From contig JAJLRJ010000002.1 in the NCBI GenBank assembly GCA_024195265.1, forward strand, positions 49,857,853-49,921,852: DNA of 64,000 bases. The letters are read 5' to 3'. Origin of the DNA: Dendrophyllia cribrosa (taxonomy: Eukaryota > Cnidaria > Anthozoa > Scleractinia > Dendrophylliidae). A program made the translations under genes and the position numbers. The stretch's first letter is position 1. Every line of letters starts with the position of its first letter. Positions 1 to 14,200 of the stretch are shown in pieces. A model generated the notes under the pieces. It ran no database searches, had not been told where the DNA came from, and saw only the letters and a program-made list of their open reading frames with translations.

Positions 1-1206
1 GCACCCGAATCGCACAGAAATCGCCGCTTGTTTACACTTGCGACAATATAGTTTTTCAAAAACAGTCACTTTAGGTCGAATATCCCATTGGTTAATTATT
101 AACCAGCCCATTAAGTTGAAATAAGGCCGCTTAGCTGTTAGACTGCAAAATAGTCGTAGTTTTTTGCGTTGGTCATACGAATGCGCGCGGTCTTGGAACG
201 AAAGGTCTGGAAGGAGTGTAAATATGGAGAGTGAGACTGGGGAGAGACGCTCGCCTCACAGGCCCTGCGGGCGTGTGAGGCTCGCGCGCTTCGCGCGCTG
301 GCATCCACGCTTCAGACGCTTTTGGCGCTTCGCGCCTTTGCGAGCGAGCCAGCGGAAAAAAAAACCGACTGTTTTGCAGTCTACCTAGCTGTTATAAGCA
401 CAATAACTTTCCACCAAATGGTCGGATGCCAATGGAGTCAACTTTACTTTATGCATAAGTGTTCCATCTAGGATCTTAACCTCGGAAAATCACAAGTTAT
501 GCTAACCGTAGACTTACGCGCTCACATTCACGGACTGAGAAATGAACTGATCCTAAGCAGCGAATAATTGCTACTTAAATAAGCGGCTACTACTGATCCT
601 GCAACTCTTTCAAATTGAGCCAAAGAAACTCCATTGTTATACCAAGAGCTAGCAAACAAAGGACGGCGTAACTAAATATTCTAAACGGCTCTGGAAAGCG
701 TAAATTTCTCCTGTCAGTATCACAGCTAGATATTTTTTCCTAAGATCAAAAAAACGACAACATTTAGAACAACAGGCCTGTTATATCTTTATTTTGATCT
801 GAAAGGAAAAATCTCTCAGGCACGTACTTGGGGTAGACTTATTCTAAAGCTGGGCTAAAATGCTTTTAGCGACGAGCAGGATTTGTGCTAGGCCTATCAC
901 CTTTTATAACAACCTAAATAAAAGGCAAAGGTTTGGAGAAAATAATAACAAAAAAAAAAATGAAATGAAAAATATATTTGTATGAGCGTCATGTACGCTG
1001 GCACGGTGACAAGATATGACATATTGCCAGTGGCAGTGGTTTCCTAGCTTGTGATTTATTTATGTTGACCATCTGCTCCTGGATATAAAATATTGTTCTA
1101 AAAATATAAAGCTTTGCAGGAATTTTGTTTCTGGGGTTTTTGTTTTGCACGTTATTTTTTTCGCAGTTCAAGGCTGTGCTCGAAATGTTTTTTGGTATTT
1201 GCCCAA

Positions 1207-1242
1207 CCCCCCCCCCCCCCCCCCCCCCCCCCCTCCCCCCCC
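1207..1242. repeat. Poly-C tract at a repeat-element end
   Basis: A run of C interrupted by one T. It is followed by a short AT stretch and then a TAATGGTCCG-type motif ending in CCCCTTA. A similar arrangement (poly-C, then TAATGGTCTG and TCCCTA) follows the tract at 28609-28627, so both tracts probably mark ends of one dispersed element. Confidence 0.6.
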
Positions 1243-1852
1243 ACCTCAAAAATCTAATGGTCCGCCCCTTAGTTTATGTCTCTCGGTAGAATAAACGGCG
1301 GTTGTGCTTGCTTCCGGTGAGATAGATTATTTACATGAAACAAGCCTACGGCTTACTGTAGGCCTCTTGGTATTTTACATATGCACATTAAAAATAGATT
1401 CTTGCCAGAAACCCATAAGTGGGTTGAAACGTGTAACGCTCATTCACAGCTTCCGAATATTCATTTTTTGCTTACTACCATATTTGTAAACCCCACGGTC
1501 CCTCGAGATTGGAAGCAAGTTGTTCTGGCGAATGGATTGGTTAATATTTTTATCTTGATTTTCCAAATATGGCTGTAACAACTTTTTAGCAAATTGAATA
1601 ATTGTAAGCTTGTTTTGAAGCGTACAAGAGACAGTTGCACGTTTCAACCCACTTATGGGTTTCTGTTCTTGCCTAATTTTTTCTTACCGAGGTTGTCATA
1701 GCCGCAAAATATGTTACTGCAGTGTTCAGACCTTTTGCAATAACAAATTCCGCGGCTATAAAAACCTGTTTAATTCGCTTTAATAAGGACCAGCTAGCAG
1801 CAATGGCAACAGTCGTGGGTCAGTCGTTTCCTTTCCGAGATCGCGGGAGGCG

Positions 1853-1955
1853 TGTGCAGGCATGAAACGCGTGCAGGCATGGAGCGCGTGCAGGCATGGG
1901 GCGCGTGCAGGCTTGGGGTGCGTGTAGGCAAGGGGTGCGTGAAGGCATAGGACGC
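1853..1955. repeat. 19-bp GC-rich minisatellite
   Basis: About five imperfect copies of a unit close to GCGCGTGCAGGCATGGG. Copies diverge at a few positions. Open frames through it are low-complexity by-products. Confidence 0.7.
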
Positions 1956-2354
1956 GCCTTCACGCACCTCCCACGCTATCGGAAAGGAAACTTCTGTTAC
2001 GCAGGCCAGCATGTCGAAAGGACGCTTGCTGTGATGGTGATGATGTCTGGGAGCTGTTACTGTGTGCGAAATGTCTCTCATGTCTCTGTGTGATCATGTC
2101 ACGCCTTCACTTTTACTGGAACGATTTCATGTCACTTGTCTGGAACTTCCAATGGAGATGGATTCCTACTCCATTTGCTGTAACCGGGAAGAATTCCTCT
2201 GCGATGTAACACGCTGCTTACAACCTTATTCTGCAAAGAAAATTATGCTATTTAGTTATTTTCCTTCCAGATAGATTCAAAACTAAAGTGACATAACGTG
2301 ATTCAATTTAAACCCTATGGATAAAACATGATTTAAGTGTGCCCATTCAGATTA

Positions 2355-2530
2355 ATCCTTTCGCTCCCAGATTAAATTATGAAGACATAATGTAGTTCTA
2401 ACTTTTAAATCTGTGGACAAAATCCTATGGCGTGACCATTCAAAGGAAACCTCTTTAGGAATTCTTTTGCATGGTACCATTTGTTTTCAGTTCAATATTT
2501 TAGGAAAACGAAATTTGGGATAGTTCTCGA
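2355..2530 (-). mobile_element. Decayed MITE copy (CCCTTTCACTCCCA family)
   Basis: Reverse-orientation and diverged copy of the family seen better at 20664-21052 and 32568-32885. It retains a CCTTTCGCTCCCA-like end and the block resembling the reverse complement of TGGTACCATGCAAAAG and TGGTCACACCATAGGATTT. Confidence 0.6.
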
Positions 2531-3384
2531 ACTTTGATTTTTGGCACTCTTGGAGTGCCACTACGACGAAAATTTTTGTATTTCTTTTCCGCTTTTTTTA
2601 ACGCAAATATATCTAATAGGTATAGACAAATGCGAATTGCTATAAATTAGGTTGATGTATTCTTACACAGCTCAGAAATAGCTGGCCGAAAACCACGTAA
2701 AATCCGTCCGCCATTACTCCGTTCATAAATCCGAGCCCACGTTCTACTGGTTTGCGATCTGGTACACGTGACTTGATTTGTGACGTCAATAAATCAACGC
2801 GGTTCACTCCGGGACACAAACAACAAAGCCAAAAGGCACGTGTTGAGTCATTGACGTCACAAAATCTTTAGGCCAACTCGATTCGGTGCCGGTCATTTTT
2901 GAATTGAGTAATGGCGGCAAGCCGAATTCGAAATGTAAAGTTAAAATAATGGCACTTCCCGTACGAGTTTTGACTTGAAACTTCGCAAGGTAAGTAACGA
3001 GGACTTATATTTTCAAAATATGAAGAGAACAGAAAATGTATATTTTTTATCATAGTGGCACTTTAAAGGGTTAACGATATTAATTAGTATTATTTTCCTT
3101 CGAAAGAGTTGGTTGGAAATTTCATGTAACGTGTCAAATTTTTACTTCGGTGATCAAAGGAGGGAACGCTTTAAAGCCGATAGAAATTGCAAACAGGAAT
3201 TAAAGAAAGGCAGAATGAGAAAAAGGGACCATACGCACATATCCACATAGACAATGAGGTCTAGAAGTAAATAAACTAAGTCAGGAAAAATTCAAGCTCT
3301 TTGCCAGACACAAATTGAATGTCATATTGAAAGGCGCATCTGAGTAACAAACCAGGACATTCCAAATTGATGACGTAGCGCTAA

Positions 3385-3531
3385 ACAGATCGGGGAGTCC
3401 AGGTGCACTGTCCAAATCTGGGACGGGGGAAACAGATCGGGGAGTCCAGGTGCACTGTCCAAATCTGGGACGGGGGAAACAGATCGGGGAGTCCAGGTGC
3501 ACTGTCCAAATCTGGGACCGGGGGAACAGAT
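3385..3531. repeat. 47-bp tandem repeat beside a splice donor
   Basis: Three full copies of a 47-bp unit beginning ACAGATCGGGGAGTCC start at 3385, 3432 and 3479, with a partial fourth at 3526. The copies are almost identical, so the array is young. It lies just past the donor of the last resolved CNBD2-like exon (ends 3564), inside the following intron. Confidence 0.9.
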
Positions 3532-3563
3532 CGAGTACGCATGGAAAGAAAAGTATACCTCAC

Positions 3564-5236
3564 CTTAAATGTTACCCACTCCTTCTCTTTTTCCTGCTCA
3601 ATGTACTCTTTTTGTATTTCGTCCTGTAAGAAGAAAGCATTAATAACACGTCACTTGACTGTTGTGGACACACTTCAGCCCGTAAACTCTCTCAGTATTA
3701 CAGGGGCTTCATTCTACAGTAGTTGGAATTAGCCTAACAAACCACACTGGCCACTCAAAATCCAGTTTACGAATAATGGAATACAAAGAATATCACCTCC
3801 AAAAAGAACGCATTTCTCCCAGAACCAGCGTCATATCAGTCAGGTACTTTTATGTGCTTGTTGTGGCGATTGCCAAATCACCGGGAGTGCTCGCTTGTAA
3901 GATCGCCAGCGAACACCGATCTTAATCGCTAATAGTCAGATTTTGGAAAAATGCACGATTTTTGTTGCCGATCAATTTCGCCGCAACGCCAAATAAGATC
4001 ACGAAGTGTATCACTTCCTTAGTTATCCATAACTGGTACAACAGGTGCTTTCGGGGGCGCGCAAGCGGGTTTAGGGGCACAAGCACGAAGCGCGAGCAAT
4101 GAGCGCGTAGCACTAGACTCCTTCCCCTCGCGCTTCGCGCTCGTGCCCCAAGACCTGTTTGAGTACCCCCCAAAGGTTACAGGGGAATCTTTGCTGACGT
4201 CATTGTTTACATTTTGCGTAATTAGCATACGAATCTGCATAGAGAAGGCATCATGCTAAATGCGAATTGACTTCAAAAGTCGAAAGAGCTTGTTAAACTT
4301 AGTAATCTATGCAATCTTCAGCTTTTTCATGCAATATTTAAGGAAATATCTGCTATCAAAATGTGCAAAATTGTTGGGTGGCAAAAGTGCCAATGAGCCA
4401 CACATTCTTTGTAAAATTTTGAGTTTTTAATACAGCATTGCATGAAGTGTATCTGGTATATTGGGCTCAAATTTCCAGAGAAAGCTAATTGTGCTATGCC
4501 CTTTCAATATTCAGAGTTGATTTTTTGTAGGTAGGTTAGAGAACGAGGTCATATGCTAATGAGGCAAAAATGGTAAACAAAGATTCCCTTATATGAAACA
4601 GAATAAACAAAATTCCATTCCATTCATTTCGAAAACGAAATCCCAGTTGACAACATATTGTAAGAAGAAATTCGATTGTAAGATGAAATTAGATGAAACG
4701 TTTTTGTGTTAGTACCATACCTCTGTCAAATTGACATCCATCACAGAGTAGGACTGTGAGAGAAGCGATCTGGTGACTTCATCTAAATCTGAAGATAATA
4801 AAATAAAAACTTAATGAAACTCTTCTAAGCTCTAAATTTTTGCGACTTCATGCTTTTCTTTTATGAATCGCCAAGATAATCCCGCAAAAAAAAAAAAATA
4901 CTTCAGCAAAACTTTTTCCCGCAAACATTTACCCCGCCATTAAAGAGATTTCCAAGTCTTAAAATAAATACTTGGCAGGAACACTTAGTACATCCACTTC
5001 TGACCCACCAGGACAACCACCGACGCATGACATTATTGTGTAGTCTAACAAAGATGAAAAAATACTGAATTACTGTGCGCCGTCGTTCCAGAAAGAACAA
5101 AAGTATTGTTTCAATGCATACACTTCTAATACACATTTAAGTTGCGAATCACAGAAATAAATTACCTTTAGAAATATTCAGTTTAAGATTGGACCCAAAC
5201 TCCCTCAAAAATGTCGTACCATATGGTAAACCGAAG

Positions 5237-5270
<34 letters not shown>

Positions 5271-8200
5271 GGACGTCAACCAATTACACATAGGTTCATA
5301 TGTTACCCCTTAGCATCGACCGCTCACTACATATTTGTCGCGTCACATCACGTCTATTTTGGCGATCTGCTACTTAGGTACTTGTTAGTTCACCTCAGAG
5401 GTTAGTATAGGACAGTTAGTAAAATAATCAAAGACTGAGGAAGATCATGAAGAATGAAGTTAAAATCTCACCATAAACATCGATTGTGGAGATGGTGCCT
5501 ATCTGTACATGGGTATCAGTGATAACAGAACATGACACAGGTGAGCTTTTCAAAACGGTACTCTCCCCAAACGAGTCTCCCGGGCACAATCTTCCAATCA
5601 GCACAGACTTGATACGCTGCTCCTAAAGAACAACCAAAGCAACATATTTTTAAAACAGCCGGGGGAACACACAAACACGTGGTCGAGGGTGTGGCACTGA
5701 AAACAACACGTGCTTCTTACAACTTCGAATTACCGACAAAAACTAACGTCCCCCGATTTCATCCTGTCCTGTTCTGCTTCCGACAAAGTAAGGAAAATAG
5801 GCTCCCTTTGTGAAACATGTGTCTGCACGCTGCTAAATGTTTGGATGTAAAGGTAATTAAACCTTTCTTTTTTTGAAATTTTGGGGTCAACCCCTTTTTC
5901 TAAGTTGAAGGCCAACTCTTCTACTAGGTCACCTGATGGGTAGCAATGATATTCTTAACCCACGCGGCCATTATTTCCGTCTTGTCTGATATTCTTCGGC
6001 CAATTTTTCATCAATGTGACGTCTCAAAAGAACATAATGTTTAAAGGTTCAGAGGTTTTAACGTTCGAAGTGTCGGCTTTTGCAGAATTTAGTCTGCAAG
6101 TAGAAGGTCTTTGCGTGATTCAGGTCTTGTGCCATTGACCTTTAGCGAATTTAATCGTTTCCGGTTGCCTGTTTCCAAATGATTGCATTATTGTTACAGC
6201 TTTTATTGTTACAGCTTTCGGTTTTATAGACTACGAGCAGTCTCTCTTTCCCAGCTTAGTCCGTCGAGCGAGAAACGAAAAAACATTAGCGAGCGGATAA
6301 TAGCCGCGCGAAACTGGGGGCGAGGCCATTATCCACTCGCTAATGTTTTTTCGTTTCTCGCTCGACGGACTAAGCTGGGAAAGAGAGACTGCTCGTAGTC
6401 TATCGGTTTTAGCAAAGTGTCTACTTTCACAAATTCAGGTTAACTATAGTAAGACAAATTAGAGAGAAACAAACACTGACCTTCTTCCCGTTTGGAAAAG
6501 TGTGCGCTACAGTGATGTGGCGGCGGAGAAGGCACTCTCCTTTCTTTATAAAACCTATCACTTCACATCTTTCACCTTCTCTTACAAGAACTGTCAAAAA
6601 ACGAATAGCAAATGCAGTGAATTTCAAAATAGAAATCAGTTGTATTGGCTACAATACAAGATTTTAAGCGAATTTAAAGCGTTAAACAAATCCTCCATTA
6701 TACTATAGCACGGATCATTACCTGATGAATCACAATATCTATAATTGTTATATAGCTGGCCCCGGTTGTTCAAAAGGTGGATAGCGCTATCCACCGTATA
6801 AATCACTATCCAGTGGATAAGCATTAACAAAATCAATTGTGTTATCCACTGGGTAGTGATTTATCCGATGGATAGCGCTATCCATCTTTTGAACAACCGG
6901 GGCCAGGAGTTTTTCTCAGTACAACGCGCGCGTTGATTGGTTGATTCATGGTCACATGACATCTAACAAACGAAATGTTTTCCGCCAATTGTCCTAAGCC
7001 GGCAACATTTGCGAAAGCGGGCAACAATTATGACGTCAGAGGGTAACATTGCACTGTTGCCCGCTAGCGCACGTGATCAGACCGTGACAAAAGGTGACAT
7101 GACTATGATAAGATCGATGTTTACCTCGAGTGCTCGGCGCGTTTTTCGAACTATTTATTCCACGACGAAGAACGCTATATAACAAATCATGACTGATCCC
7201 GAGGATAACAGTGAATTTTGTTTCCCGAGAATCACAGCAGATGCATGCGCAGACAATCAAACAAACCAATCAGAACTCCAAGGAAAAAAATGTCGCCGGC
7301 GCCAAGCGGGAAAACGCGTGCGAGCAAGTCACGATTGGTTTTGGTTTTACTTCTGATTGGTTGATAAAGTGCTACGAGGTTTTTTAACCAATCACAAAGC
7401 GTGATTTACTTCCACATGCTCACAACAACGTAAGAAACAAACGATTGAAATGGGATATGTCATATGTAGAATATACTTGAACGAAAGAACCAACGAATAA
7501 TGGTACCTTGACCAGGTGGAAACTTCCTCCATTTAATGAGCCTAGCAATTTTCTTGAGCGACAACAGAGGCCAGGTGTGGAAAAGCTTGCACATCTTAGC
7601 TAAAGACAGTTTTTGTTCCTCCTCGCGAGCTTGAATAATCTGTTGTGGAACAGAATCTTACAATTAACACAATAACCATATTTTAGGCATTTTTATTGGA
7701 CAGACGAGTGGACAGATCAAGGTGAGAGCAAGAGACTGCATTGAGAAGTTACACATGATCTTTTAAGGCTGTGACGGAAGCGGTATCGGAATCGCAAGAA
7801 AGTTACGATCTAGTGGAAATCAAAACGACGTAAGTTGATAGTAGGCGACGGAAGCGGAAGCGGAAGCGGAATCGGAAGAAACAAGAAACCTTCTGATTCT
7901 CCTGATTCCGATTTCGATTCCGATTCCGATCCCGACTAAGCTTCCTACTCCGACTCCGGTTACGATTACGTCGCCTAAATGTTCAAATTACAGGTTTTGT
8001 GAAGAACGTGAATACATAACATTACAGTTAATTTTCCCTTCTTTATTTGAACTTATAAAATCATTAATAATTCATAGCAGTTATGACAAAACAATAGGTG
8101 GTATTTGAGTCACATGTACACCTCTGTAAACCCCAATACAAATCAACTGAGTTGATGAATTATTAAACAGTAGAATTAACTTTTGATACAGACACCTGCT

Positions 8201-11200
8201 CAGCTAATTAGTATTCATTAACTTTTCATACAGATCTCTACTCATTGTTTCATTTCATAAGTACGATAAAATATTCGCGTCCGATCTGTATGGGCGTTTA
8301 CAATGGCGAGCCGAAAAAATCTCCCGCTCATATTTTACATGTATCTACTACTTAAAAGCCATCCCTGCCAATTCCGCTCCTGGACAATTCAGTGACAATA
8401 GACAAATTAAACAAATTGGAACAATGGCAAAGTAGTTTAAAAGCGCGAATTATTATTTTCAATGACATTTTCCTTGGCGTTGCCATCGTTGTTGGTAAAG
8501 CTCCCTTAAAATGGCTCTTCCTTAGCGCAGTTTTAAATTGAGTGTTGAAAGTAGTGGCTTAAAAGCGCGCACCACTTTCCCAACCAAACAGAAGCAATGT
8601 GACTTGCTGACATTACTTTAATCACTGAAGCAGACAATCTAACGAACCAATCAGATCTACAAGCAAATATATGTCGCCGGCGCAAACTAAAGGTAATCGC
8701 ACGCAGGCAAATCCCAAAAGGCTTTATTTCTGATTGGTTGAGAAAGTGGCGCGATATTTTTTTAGCCAATCATAAAGCGTAGCAATGCAAAACCAAAGCA
8801 ATTGCGAAATTACTTTTGACACTCAATTGAAACCGCTGTATGGAGCAAGCTTGCTTTGATCATTTCAGTATTTGTAATAACATCACTGCTAAACTATACC
8901 TGAATGACTCGTGCATAATCACTCGTGGAAATCTTCAGGAACTCGCACGGCTCCAAGGAAATAACAGACAGAAGCCTACAAAACAACAAATACCAAGAAA
9001 ATAAATTCATGATATGCGGTAGAACGAATTTTTAACAGAATGTAATCATTGCAGTTAAACAGCAACTGAATTTGCGATAGAGCCTAAAAATATTTTTCTG
9101 GCCTCAACTCACGACCTTTGCGATTTCGCTGCAAAGTTTACCACTGGCACATTTGGAGGGGGGGGGGGGGGGGGAAGGATTGCTCAATTGTGAGAGCATC
9201 AGTGGCCTTGTAGCTCAGTGGTAGAGCTAGCTACAGCGTTAATTTGCAACTGAATTGAGTCACAGTGAAATGTGTACTTTTTTAAAAGATAAGAAAGAAA
9301 AACAAAATTTACCTTGAGTTTGATTCCCTTCCTTCAACTTTGCTGAGTGTTCCAAAACATTGGCCAACTGTGAGCTAAAAAAACAAGCACATTTAAATTA
9401 ATGATGAACAAGCATACAGAATTACCCTCATTATGTAGTGACAATCCTCTTCATTCTCAATCCATGCTACAGTATGTCCAACTTTTCAGGGGATAGGAAC
9501 CCCATTGGTCTGGCCACCACTGGAACTTTTGTCCAGGCCAAGAAAAAGTGTCCTTAATTAACTCGCAGGAGTGCCGAAAACCAAAATTCAAGAAAAATCC
9601 CAAATTTTATATTTTGTAAAATATTGAAAAACAAAATGGTACCATGCAAAAGTACTGCCAAAGAGGTTTCATTTGAAAGGTCACACCACAGGATTTCATC
9701 GACAGACTCAAAAGTTGGAACTACACTGCATGTCTCCATAATAGCCCAATTTTGATACATTAAAATTCAACATCAAACAAAAGACATCACTACGAGGCTT
9801 AGGGGAATAAACCATATAAATCCCTATTATCATTCCCCTAAGCCTCGTAGTGATGTCTTTTGTTTCAAGTTAAATTTAAATAATTATATCTAAATCTAAC
9901 TCGAATACTGCGCAAAGCTCCCAAGAAGCGTTCTGAATGTGAGGGGGCAGATGGTTCCACTCTTGGACAGTGTGAGCAAAGAATGATGCTCTGTAACAAC
10001 TCTTGAGTGCTAGGACATTCCTAAAGTGATGTTGACCTTGGGATTGTCTAGTAGCACGCCCACTCCTGACCAGAATTTGGGCTGACCGAAATTGGGCTAT
10101 TGACTCTGGAAGTCATGTAAACATGTACATGTACAGCTGTATTTGCCTGTTTTAAGTCACACAAATGACTTGTTCATTAAGTACAGTTGTAAGTCCACGA
10201 GACCACCAACAAGGGTCTGCTTCAAACAACACTTAACTGGTACAAAATGTATGATCATCCTGGCTGTAGTCAACACCTTCTCACAAAATTATAATAATTT
10301 ATTCTTAAATCACATCACTGGCATGAGCAATGATAAATCTGTACTATATAATACATGCAACACCATTATTTTATTTTAAACAAAATCACATGTTAAAGAT
10401 TCGGTTCACACCTTTCCCTCAACTTGCAACTCATCCTCTTCAAATATTGGTGTCGAAGAAGGAAACTCTGTTGAATATCTTTCACTTATGGGTGACAATG
10501 CTGGTGATATTTGTGACATCACACTTCCTCGTAAGATAAGGTGCATACCAGTATTACCAAACACTGTGAACAAAAATAAGATGCTTTGAGATTTTGTTCA
10601 TGAATGAGCCTGCAGAAGAGGAACTAAGACTACATAAGAGTTGTTGAGAGTGGGGAGAGGAGAAACCTTCCCATCTTACCCTTATAAAGCCACCAGAAGC
10701 CACCAAATACCATGATGCTGGATATTACAAAATAATGTTTTCTATGTTGTCTCTTTAATACCACCTAGGAAAACCACCTCCATTACCTCTCTTTTCCTGC
10801 ATTCTGTAGACTGTCCATTCCCCTTTAAAGGGATGGCTTCATGGTTTGATGCATGTGCACATGTTAAAATGCTTTATTCGCTTTCTTACCGATTTAATTA
10901 TTTTATTGGTTAAAAAAACACTCACATTTACTTTAATAATCATATACTATAAATTAGTCCCAAAAAAAGCAAAGGTGGACCAAAATTCACAGAAAATTTC
11001 AACGGATTACACCGACAAAGACAACACTGAATAAAACTTTTGACCCAAAGGACTATTCTACGCTCTGGTGGCTTTCATTTTTTTTTTTTTTTTTTTTTTT
11101 TTTTTCCCTTGACATTACATTTATTCAATCAACAATCAACTACTTACAAACACTACGACTAGTTATTCACTACTTACAATACAATATTTACAATATAATA

Positions 11201-14200
11201 AATTACACTACCGTGAAACAACATCTAAACTAACACTAACGAACGAAGACATTTCACTTATAAAGTGTGTAAAATAAGCGCCCATTTCTTATTGAATTTA
11301 TCCAATTTGCTATTTTTAATATGGATATATTTTTCTGTTTCATATTTTGTTTTCACCTTTAGCTTAAAGCCATTTATATTAGGTAAAGTATGAGTCCTTC
11401 TGCAATCCCATATGTAAATTTTAGCAATCAATAGCAAGTAGTTAAGCAGGGGGTAACAAACGGAGGTTATAACACCTAACAGCACATCTTGCAAAGTGAT
11501 ACAAATGAATTCGTTTGTCAGTGAATGGAAATACGACTCAAATTCTTTCCAAAATCCCGTTGAATGCATGCAATAGAAGAAAAGATGGTTCAGTGTTTCT
11601 GGTTCAAGTTTACAGAAGGAGCATTTATCATCTGTCGCAAAACCTATTTTAAACAGTTTGGTATTAGTGTACACTATATTGTTAAGGACCTTATATTGAA
11701 AGGCTTTGACGTAGGTTTCTAGAGACACAGTATGGGGTAAAGAGAAGACCTGCTCCAGTTGGACTTCTGTTAAGTCGAATTCACGTTTCAGGTATTGTGA
11801 GTGATTAGGGTATTGTGCTTTAGACCTTATAAACAAAGCGTAATAGTCTTTCAATTTCTTTTCCAGGATATCAAAAACCTTGTTATCTATCATCAAAATG
11901 GGGTGGACTGCTAAGGATCTCTGGTTGTCACTTTTCAAATGAGATGGTATTGAGTGCCGGAGTCTCTTTAATACCACCTAGGAAAACCACCTCCATTACC
12001 TCTCTTTTCCTGCATTCTGTAGACTGTCCATTCCCCTTTAAAGGGATGGCTTCACGGTTTGGTGCATGTGCACATGTTAAAATGCTTTATTCGCTTTCTT
12101 ACCGATTTAATTATTTTATTGGTTAAAAAAACACTCACATTTACTTCAATAATCATATACTATAAATTAGTCCCAAAAAAAGCAAAGGTGGACCAAAATT
12201 CACAGAAAATTTCAACGGATTACACCGACAAAGACAACACTGAATAAAACTTTTGACCCAAAGGACTATTCTACGCTCTGGTGGCTTTCATGGCTTTCAT
12301 GGGTATGTATAATCATCTATTCACTAAGCTAACTCACAGAGACATTTTCATGGGCAAATTTCCCACCACAGTTATCTACTCACTTCCTATTTTTCTAAAC
12401 AATGAATTTAAATGTGTTACGTTATGGCTTACACATGCGCTGAACTGTAAAACCGTCCCTTTAACCTATTCTCAGATGTTCCAAAGTCACTCACACTCAA
12501 CTCTGTTCTCTCCCCATCTGAAGCCCTTTGTAATTGAGGGCTTGTTCTTGATGTCAGCTGATCATCAAATATTTCCACCCCCAGAGTGATTGCATGGTAA
12601 TTAGATGTTTCTTTTTTTTCATCAGGAATTTCAAGAATGTTACTGAATGTACTCTGATTGGTGAAATATCCAATGGTCAGATGTTGTCAAAAGCAAGCCC
12701 TCAAACAAAGCTGACATCAGACGGAGAGAAGGGGGAGTGTGTGTGCCAGCGGCTTCTGATTATTTTACCCCAGAGACTACTATAATATTATTAAGTATTT
12801 ACAATTTTGAATATGAAAAATACAGTGTAATAGGGGTACTGCTGGCTACCCAAAATAGAAATGATCTAACTCATGAGAAAACAATGGGGCTGTGAGCAAA
12901 ACTACTTGCAATGACGAACAAGACCGAACAACTGCCAGCTAATACCTGTAAAATCCTCCTCTGGGCATCTGTCAAGTTGTGCTACAGCACAGAGCTCTTT
13001 CAGCACATGACTAGGAACTTGCTCAGCAAGTTCGGGGAAACATTGCAAGTGCTTAAAAAGGACGTCATTATCTTTGGATTTTCTTTCAAATGGCCTGTCA
13101 AAATACAAAGTTAAAAAATATTACAGTTGCATGTTGTGAACTTAGTTTTATCTCATCAGCGCACATTGTCTTGATTTTTAAGTAAGAATCTGCAATTATG
13201 CTGTAGAAGAATTAAAAAAAAGGTGCCATTGCATAAACTTACTGTTTTCTAAGTACTCTTTTGATGGCTTTTATCCTCAAGTCCTGTAACCCAGCAAGAG
13301 ATGTAGTAATGACTGAATGTCTGTGAAGTTTGGACAGGTGATCTGAGATGTTATGGCTTACAGGAGGGTTAAACCCCTCACACCAGTGTGGAAATAAACC
13401 TTTGTCTACAAAAAATAAGAGTACATGTAATATTAATATATGTTGTGTTGTTTTTAAAAGAAGACTGGTATCTGGTATTACATTAAACTTCAATGGCTTC
13501 AAAATTGGCAATCTTGCTAATTTTATCATGTCCTTTCCATTTTTGGCATTCTTTTAGTTATAGCCCATAATTTTAATGGGAGATACTAAGGTCACATGAT
13601 CAACTCATGTAATGGGCCTATACACCAACACAACCCCTTCCCCCCCACCTTAAGAGAGCTTTCTCGCAGGCTTAAGCATTGTGCCATACAGCAGTGTTCA
13701 GAATCTACTCACTCTGTAAGTTCTCATTTATAAATAATTTTCTTCTCTTAAAGGGACACTGTCACAGATTCACAAGTGCAGACCAGGCTCACTTCAGGTC
13801 TACTTAAAAAGTTACATTTGGCGTAATTTTGGATCTTGGAATCTGTGGCAGAAAATGCTCATTGGAGGAAGGGAAATACATGTAGTTATTTAACTGTGGC
13901 TGATCGAATAGATTTTTGGGATGCAAATCGCCTCCAAGTGGAAGTCAGTTTCAAACCGAGTGTTTTGCCTTGACTTTGTCTTATGAAGGAAAAACAGTTG
14001 TGACAAAGAACTGGAAACCGCTATAGAAAAACCCCAAAGAACAAAAGAATACATGTACACCAGAGTGAGTTTAATAGTGTCGCTTTATTGAATTATTATG
14101 TCTGAATTTCACTTTATTTAGCGTTCAAAATCTATGTTATTTTCCCCCCATATAACAACTTATAAAGCGCTCAAATTTTCAATGGCCGCAGTGCAATGAC

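Larger units (their letters stand above)
1..3384. other. Left flank without a recognised gene
   Basis: No exon with good splice sites and recognisable protein was found on either strand. The 3' terminal exon of the CNBD2-like gene should lie here or beyond the window edge, but I could not place it. The stretch contains a GC-rich patch near 230-350, a poly-C tract, a 19-bp minisatellite and a decayed copy of a dispersed inverted-repeat element. Confidence 0.5.

Noticed and set aside
164..388. Arg-rich 74-residue frame
   Set aside because: Lies in a GC-rich low-complexity patch; composition reflects base content and no motif or splice support was seen.
3385..3531. CRISPR-like array
   Set aside because: The units are directly tandem with no unique spacers, and the context is an animal gene intron; the same applies to the arrays at 16164 and 27655.
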